Both the position numbers and the translations under genes were made by a program. From Allofrancisella frigidaquae (GTDB lineage Bacteria; Pseudomonadota; Gammaproteobacteria; Francisellales; Francisellaceae), in assembly GCF_012222825.1 (NCBI RefSeq), contig NZ_CP038017.1, positions 1,426,001-1,490,000 of the forward strand: a stretch of DNA of 64,000 nucleotides. The letters run 5' to 3'. The notes under the pieces are model-generated. The model was not told where the DNA came from. It worked only from the letters and a program-made list of their open reading frames with translations, and made no database searches. Positions 59,811 through 64,000 of this stretch are shown piece after piece; position 1 is the first letter of the stretch, and every line of letters begins with the position of its first letter.

Positions 59811-61925
59811 TTATGAGTTACGAGATTTTATAATTTCAACAGCGATATTATTTGGCACTTCCGCGTACTTTTTAAATTCCATAGAGAAAGAGGCTCTACC
59901 TTGACTCATAGAGCGTACGTTAGTTGCATAACCAAACATCTCCGCAAGAGGAACTAAAGCACTAACCACTCTACCACTTGGATTTTCATCCATACCTTCA
60001 ATAATACCCCTTCTTCTATTTAAATCACCCATAACATCACCAAGATAATCCTCTGGAGTTACAACTTCAACCTTCATGATAGGCTCTAAAATACAAGCGT
60101 TAGCTTTTTTAGCACCTTCTTTGAGAGCCATGGAACCAGCAATCTTAAATGCCATTTCAGATGAGTCAACATCATGATATGAACCATCAAACAGTGTAGC
60201 TTTAACACCTATCATAGGATAGCCCGCTAAAACACCATTTGACAATTGCTCTTCGATACCCTTAGATACAGAACCTATATACTCTTTAGGAACTACACCA
60301 CCAACGATAGCATCAACGAACTCATAAACTTTATCTTCACCATTCTCATCCTGGCCAGATAACGGTTCGAATTTCACATATACATGACCATATTGACCAC
60401 GACCACCCGACTGACGAACAAATTTAGACTCTTGCTCAACAGTTGATCTAATAGTTTCTCTGTATGCAACTTGTGGATTACCAACATTTGCCTCTACTTT
60501 AAACTCACGTCTCATACGATCAACAATAATATCTAAGTGAAGCTCGCCCATTCCAGAAATAATTGTCTGACCACTTTCTTCATCAGTTTTAACTCTAAAT
60601 GAAGGATCTTCCGCAGCCAATTTACCTAAAGCAATACCCATCTTCTCTTGATCTGCTTTTGTCTTAGGCTCAACAGCAACAGAAATAACTGGCTCAGGGA
60701 ATTCCATTCTCTCAAGAACCACTACTTTATCAAGATCACACAATGTATCACCAGTAGTTACATCTTTAAGGCCAATACAGGCAGCAATATCACCAGCCCT
60801 AACTTCTTTAATCTCTTCACGCTTATTAGCATGCATCTGAACTATACGTCCTACACGCTCTTTCCTACTCTTAACAGGGTTATAAACCGCATCACCAGAC
60901 TTAAGAACACCAGAATAAACACGTATAAATGTAAGGTTACCAACAAATGGATCAGTAGCTAATTTAAAGGCCAATGCCGCAAAAGGCTCATCATCAGAAG
61001 ATCTTCTTGCTGCCGGCTGACCATCTTCAGTTTCACATTTAATAGCAGGAACTTGGTTAGGTGCCGGCAAATAACGCACAACACCATCAAGAACAGCTTG
61101 AACACCCTTATTTTTAAATGCCGAGCCACAAAAAGCTAATACAATTTCGTTAGAAATCACACGTTTACGCAAACCTTCATGGATTTCTTCTTCAGTAAGT
61201 TCGCTCTCTTCCAAGTACTTTTCCATAAGCTCTTCCGAAGCTTCAGCAGCAGCCTCTACCATTTCCATACGAAGCTCTTCTGCTCTATCTTGAAGTTCTG
61301 CGGGAATATCAACAAGCTCATAAGTAAGACCCATGTCTTCTTCATTCCACATAATAGCTTTCATTCTAACAAGATCTATTACACCCTTAAAATCTTCCTC
61401 AGCACCTATATTTAGCTGTACAGGAACAACTTTTGCTTTTAATCTAGTTCTAATCTGAGCACAAACTCTTTCAAAGTCAGCTCCAGATCTATCCATTTTA
61501 TTAACAAATACTATTCTAGGAACACCATACTTATTTGCTTGGCGCCATACAGTTTCTGATTGAGGCTCAACACCTGAAGAACCACAAAAAACAACCACAG
61601 CGCCATCAAGAACACGTAAAGAACGCTCTACTTCAATTGTAAAATCAACGTGGCCTGGAGTATCAATAATATTTATACGATGCTCATCAAATTGTTGATC
61701 CATACCTTTCCAAAATGTAGTAGTCGCAGCTGAAGTAATTGTAATACCTCTTTCTTGCTCCTGCTCCATCCAGTCCATTGTAGCAGCACCATCATGTACC
61801 TCACCTATCTTATGAGATAAACCTGTATAAAAAAGGATACGCTCAGTAGTAGTAGTTTTACCTGCATCAACATGAGCACAGATACCAATATTTCTATATT
61901 TCTCTAAAGCAGTTTTACGAGACAC
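59811..61925 (-). CDS. fusA: Elongation factor G
   Basis: A 704-residue translocation GTPase. G motifs are [16 protein letters not shown] (G1), RGITITSAA (G2), DTPGHVDFT (G3) and NKMDRSG (G4), with domains II-V after about residue 290. The start is GTG at 61925, supported by AAGGAG 7 bases upstream. The usual downstream tuf gene of the str operon is absent here. Confidence 0.98.
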   Translation of the reverse strand: MSRKTALEKYRNIGICAHVDAGKTTTTERILFYTGLSHKIGEVHDGAATMDWMEQEQERGITITSAATTTFWKGMDQQFDEHRINIIDTPGHVDFTIEVERSLRVLDGAVVVFCGSSGVEPQSETVWRQANKYGVPRIVFVNKMDRSGADFERVCAQIRTRLKAKVVPVQLNIGAEEDFKGVIDLVRMKAIMWNEEDMGLTYELVDIPAELQDRAEELRMEMVEAAAEASEELMEKYLEESELTEEEIHEGLRKRVISNEIVLAFCGSAFKNKGVQAVLDGVVRYLPAPNQVPAIKCETEDGQPAARRSSDDEPFAALAFKLATDPFVGNLTFIRVYSGVLKSGDAVYNPVKSRKERVGRIVQMHANKREEIKEVRAGDIAACIGLKDVTTGDTLCDLDKVVVLERMEFPEPVISVAVEPKTKADQEKMGIALGKLAAEDPSFRVKTDEESGQTIISGMGELHLDIIVDRMRREFKVEANVGNPQVAYRETIRSTVEQESKFVRQSGGRGQYGHVYVKFEPLSGQDENGEDKVYEFVDAIVGGVVPKEYIGSVSKGIEEQLSNGVLAGYPMIGVKATLFDGSYHDVDSSEMAFKIAGSMALKEGAKKANACILEPIMKVEVVTPEDYLGDVMGDLNRRRGIIEGMDENPSGRVVSALVPLAEMFGYATNVRSMSQGRASFSMEFKKYAEVPNNIAVEIIKSRNS

Positions 61926-61940
61926 TATCTTTCTCCTTAA

Positions 61941-62426
<486 letters not shown>

Positions 62427-62449
62427 TTAAATTAAAGTTAAAACACAAA

Positions 62450-62824
62450 CTAAGATTTAGGACGCTTTGTACCATACTTAGAACGGCCATGCTTACGATT
62501 ATTAACACCTGAAGTGTCTAAAGCACCCCTAACAATATGGTAACGAACACCTGGCAAGTCTTTAACCCTACCACCTCTGATTAGCACTACACTGTGCTCC
62601 TGTAGGTTGTGACCTTCACCACCAATGTAACTTGTTACCTCAAAACCACTCGTTAATCTCACACGAGCAACTTTTCTAAGTGCTGAGTTAGGCTTCTTAG
62701 GAGTTGTAGTATAAACCCTTGTACACACACCCCTTCTTTGAGGACAAGCCTTCAACGCAGGAACCTTAGACTTAACAACCGATCTCTTGCGAGGGTTGTT
62801 CACCAACTGATTTATAGTTGCCAT
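62450..62824 (-). CDS. rpsL: 30S ribosomal protein S12
   Basis: A 124-residue decoding-centre protein, first gene of the cluster. Lys43 ([11 protein letters not shown]) and Lys88 ([13 protein letters not shown]), the positions changed in streptomycin resistance, are wild type. The 127-base upstream gap should hold the main promoter of the whole ribosomal cluster; it is A+T-rich and no pair of boxes stands out. Confidence 0.98.
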   Translation of the reverse strand: MATINQLVNNPRKRSVVKSKVPALKACPQRRGVCTRVYTTTPKKPNSALRKVARVRLTSGFEVTSYIGGEGHNLQEHSVVLIRGGRVKDLPGVRYHIVRGALDTSGVNNRKHGRSKYGTKRPKS

Positions 62825-62951
62825 TAGTTATTATTCTCCGTTTTTTTATTATCAGTTTTAAATTTTATGTAAATTCTTAATCCCACTTTTACACAAAAAT
62901 GGCATTAGACGACAATAATAACAAAAAAACAAATAAAATAAAAGAAAAATC

Positions 62952-63548
62952 CTACTCTTTTGCAGTACCAAAAACTGACTTAAAAGCCAGATACAAATAG
63001 TTACACATAGAATAAATTGTCAGAATGACTGCTATGTATAACATTAAAAACCCCAAAAATATAAACCAAGTATTAAAACTTGCATAATCCACTTGATAGT
63101 CAAAATTTATAGCAGGCTTGATAAGGAATATAAATAATGCTGCCATTTGTGCCGTGGTTTTAACTTTGCCCCAGCATCCAACCTTAACGACGCTACGCTG
63201 ACCCAATTCCGCCATCCACTCACGTAAAGCTGAAACAACTATCTCTCTACATATCATTATAATAGCAGGAATAGTCGCCCACCAATAAGGGTACATCTCA
63301 ATAAATAAACATAATGCTGTAGCAACAATTAACTTATCTGCAACTGGATCAAGAAATGCTCCTAATTTACTAGTTTGCTGCCACCTACGTGCTAAATACC
63401 CATCCAACCAATCAGTAGCTGCTCCAAACAAAAACAAAGTTGCTGTAATACCATGATGGTGAGGAAATTCAAAGTAATAGCAAATTACTATAAAAGGTAT
63501 TAAAACTAAACGTCCAAAAGTTAAGATGTTAGGAATATTAAAAAACAT
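62952..63548 (-). CDS. pgsA: CDP-diacylglycerol--glycerol-3-phosphate 3-phosphatidyltransferase
   Basis: A 198-residue inner-membrane enzyme committing CDP-diacylglycerol to phosphatidylglycerol. The CDP-alcohol phosphotransferase motif is complete: DWLDGYLARRWQQTSKLGAFLDPVADK (about residues 46-72). Its ribosome-binding site GGAG lies inside the end of dut, 2 bases before. Confidence 0.95.
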   Translation of the reverse strand: MFFNIPNILTFGRLVLIPFIVICYYFEFPHHHGITATLFLFGAATDWLDGYLARRWQQTSKLGAFLDPVADKLIVATALCLFIEMYPYWWATIPAIIMICREIVVSALREWMAELGQRSVVKVGCWGKVKTTAQMAALFIFLIKPAINFDYQVDYASFNTWFIFLGFLMLYIAVILTIYSMCNYLYLAFKSVFGTAKE

Positions 63549-63550
63549 AT

Positions 63551-63997
63551 CTACACTCCCGTATGACCAAAGCCACCATCTGCCCTACTTGTCACATTAG
63601 AAAACTCTTCAACTAGTTCAAATCTTGCCTGCACAACTGGCACGATAACAAGCTGAGCAAACCTCATTAGGGGCTCAATCTCTATAGTTTCTTGGGACCT
63701 ATTAAAACAAGAAACCTTTAGCTCACCCTGATAATCGGAATCTATAAGTCCCGTCCCATTACCCAAAACCAACCCCTTTTTATGACCCAATCCAGATCTA
63801 GGAAGGATCAAGGCTGCATAGCCAGGGTTTGCTATATTTATCGCCACACCCGTACCTATAAGCTTGCATTCGCCCGGCTTTAGAAAAACCTTTTCTTTAA
63901 TACAAGCACTTAAATCAACTGCTGCTGAACCTTCCGTTCCATACGCCGGCGCCTCTTTTATATTTTCTTTATCCAAAATTTTAATCTGTATTTTCAT
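63551..63997 (-). CDS. dut: dUTP diphosphatase
   Basis: A 148-residue trimeric dUTPase that keeps uracil out of DNA and feeds dUMP to thymidylate synthesis. The five motifs are visible: [47 protein letters not shown] and the C-terminal [10 protein letters not shown]. The start ATG lies 3 bases from the window edge, so upstream control is not visible. It is followed by pgsA. Confidence 0.96.
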   Translation of the reverse strand: MKIQIKILDKENIKEAPAYGTEGSAAVDLSACIKEKVFLKPGECKLIGTGVAINIANPGYAALILPRSGLGHKKGLVLGNGTGLIDSDYQGELKVSCFNRSQETIEIEPLMRFAQLVIVPVVQARFELVEEFSNVTSRADGGFGHTGV

Positions 63998-64000
63998 AAC

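Noticed and set aside
62825-62951. Specific promoter boxes upstream of rpsL
   Set aside because: Several TTGnnn and TAnAAn pieces exist in this A+T-rich gap, but none has both boxes at 16-18 base spacing with good matches.

Overview
The window is A+T-rich gammaproteobacterial chromosome, and the best fit is an environmental or fish-associated Francisella rather than F. tularensis itself. Four things point there: a decayed IS630 element very close to ISFtu1; the run putP, glpX, alpha/beta hydrolase, amino-acid permease, PAP2 phosphatase (lpxF), ftsK, lolA, which I recall from F. novicida; a ribosomal cluster in which fusA is followed directly by rpsJ with no tuf gene; and overall gene content and codon bias. 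Species assignment from memory is inference.

Layout. 1-3300: 3' end of a GH19 chitinase gene, then prmB and cysS on the minus strand. 3780-6143: a large plus-strand protein of unknown function ending in KPQT repeats. 6215-7160: the dead ISFtu1-like element. 7295-10357: three minor-pilin genes of PilV/PilW/PilX type. 10686-16464: putP, the permease-hydrolase-glpX operon and the lipid A phosphatase candidate. 16600-19589: ftsK-lolA. 19764-24671: a 1635-residue protein with a C-terminal Ulp1-like (clan CE) cysteine protease domain. 24789-27841: a small conserved protein, trkH, a lipoprotein and a ProQ/FinO-domain protein. 28015-31285: tRNA-Met(CAT), a graveyard of broken mobile-type genes, and an IS256-family element that cut an SPFH/stomatin gene, leaving an exact 8-bp target duplication. 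31301-42052: housekeeping genes (fpr, rpmE, gshA, murJ, tsaE, folC, accD, ndk, pyrG). 42493-43914: a lone HExxHxxGxxDE zinc metallopeptidase. 44008-45894: htpG with a good sigma-32-type promoter. 46020-62824: the fused str-S10-spc-alpha ribosomal gene cluster, all on the minus strand, with candidate internal promoters before rplN and before rpsM and a large hairpin between rpsJ and rplC. 62952-63997: pgsA and dut.

The part most likely to be new biology is the set of three lone plus-strand genes (3780, 19764, 42493). Each sits between conserved genes, has no signal peptide and no operon partner, and two carry recognisable protease active sites: a clan CE protease acting on ubiquitin/SUMO-like or acetyl-lysine substrates in other bacteria, and a metzincin-type zinc protease. 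I read them as candidate effectors or toxins delivered into another cell. That role is inference; the active-site motifs are seen directly.
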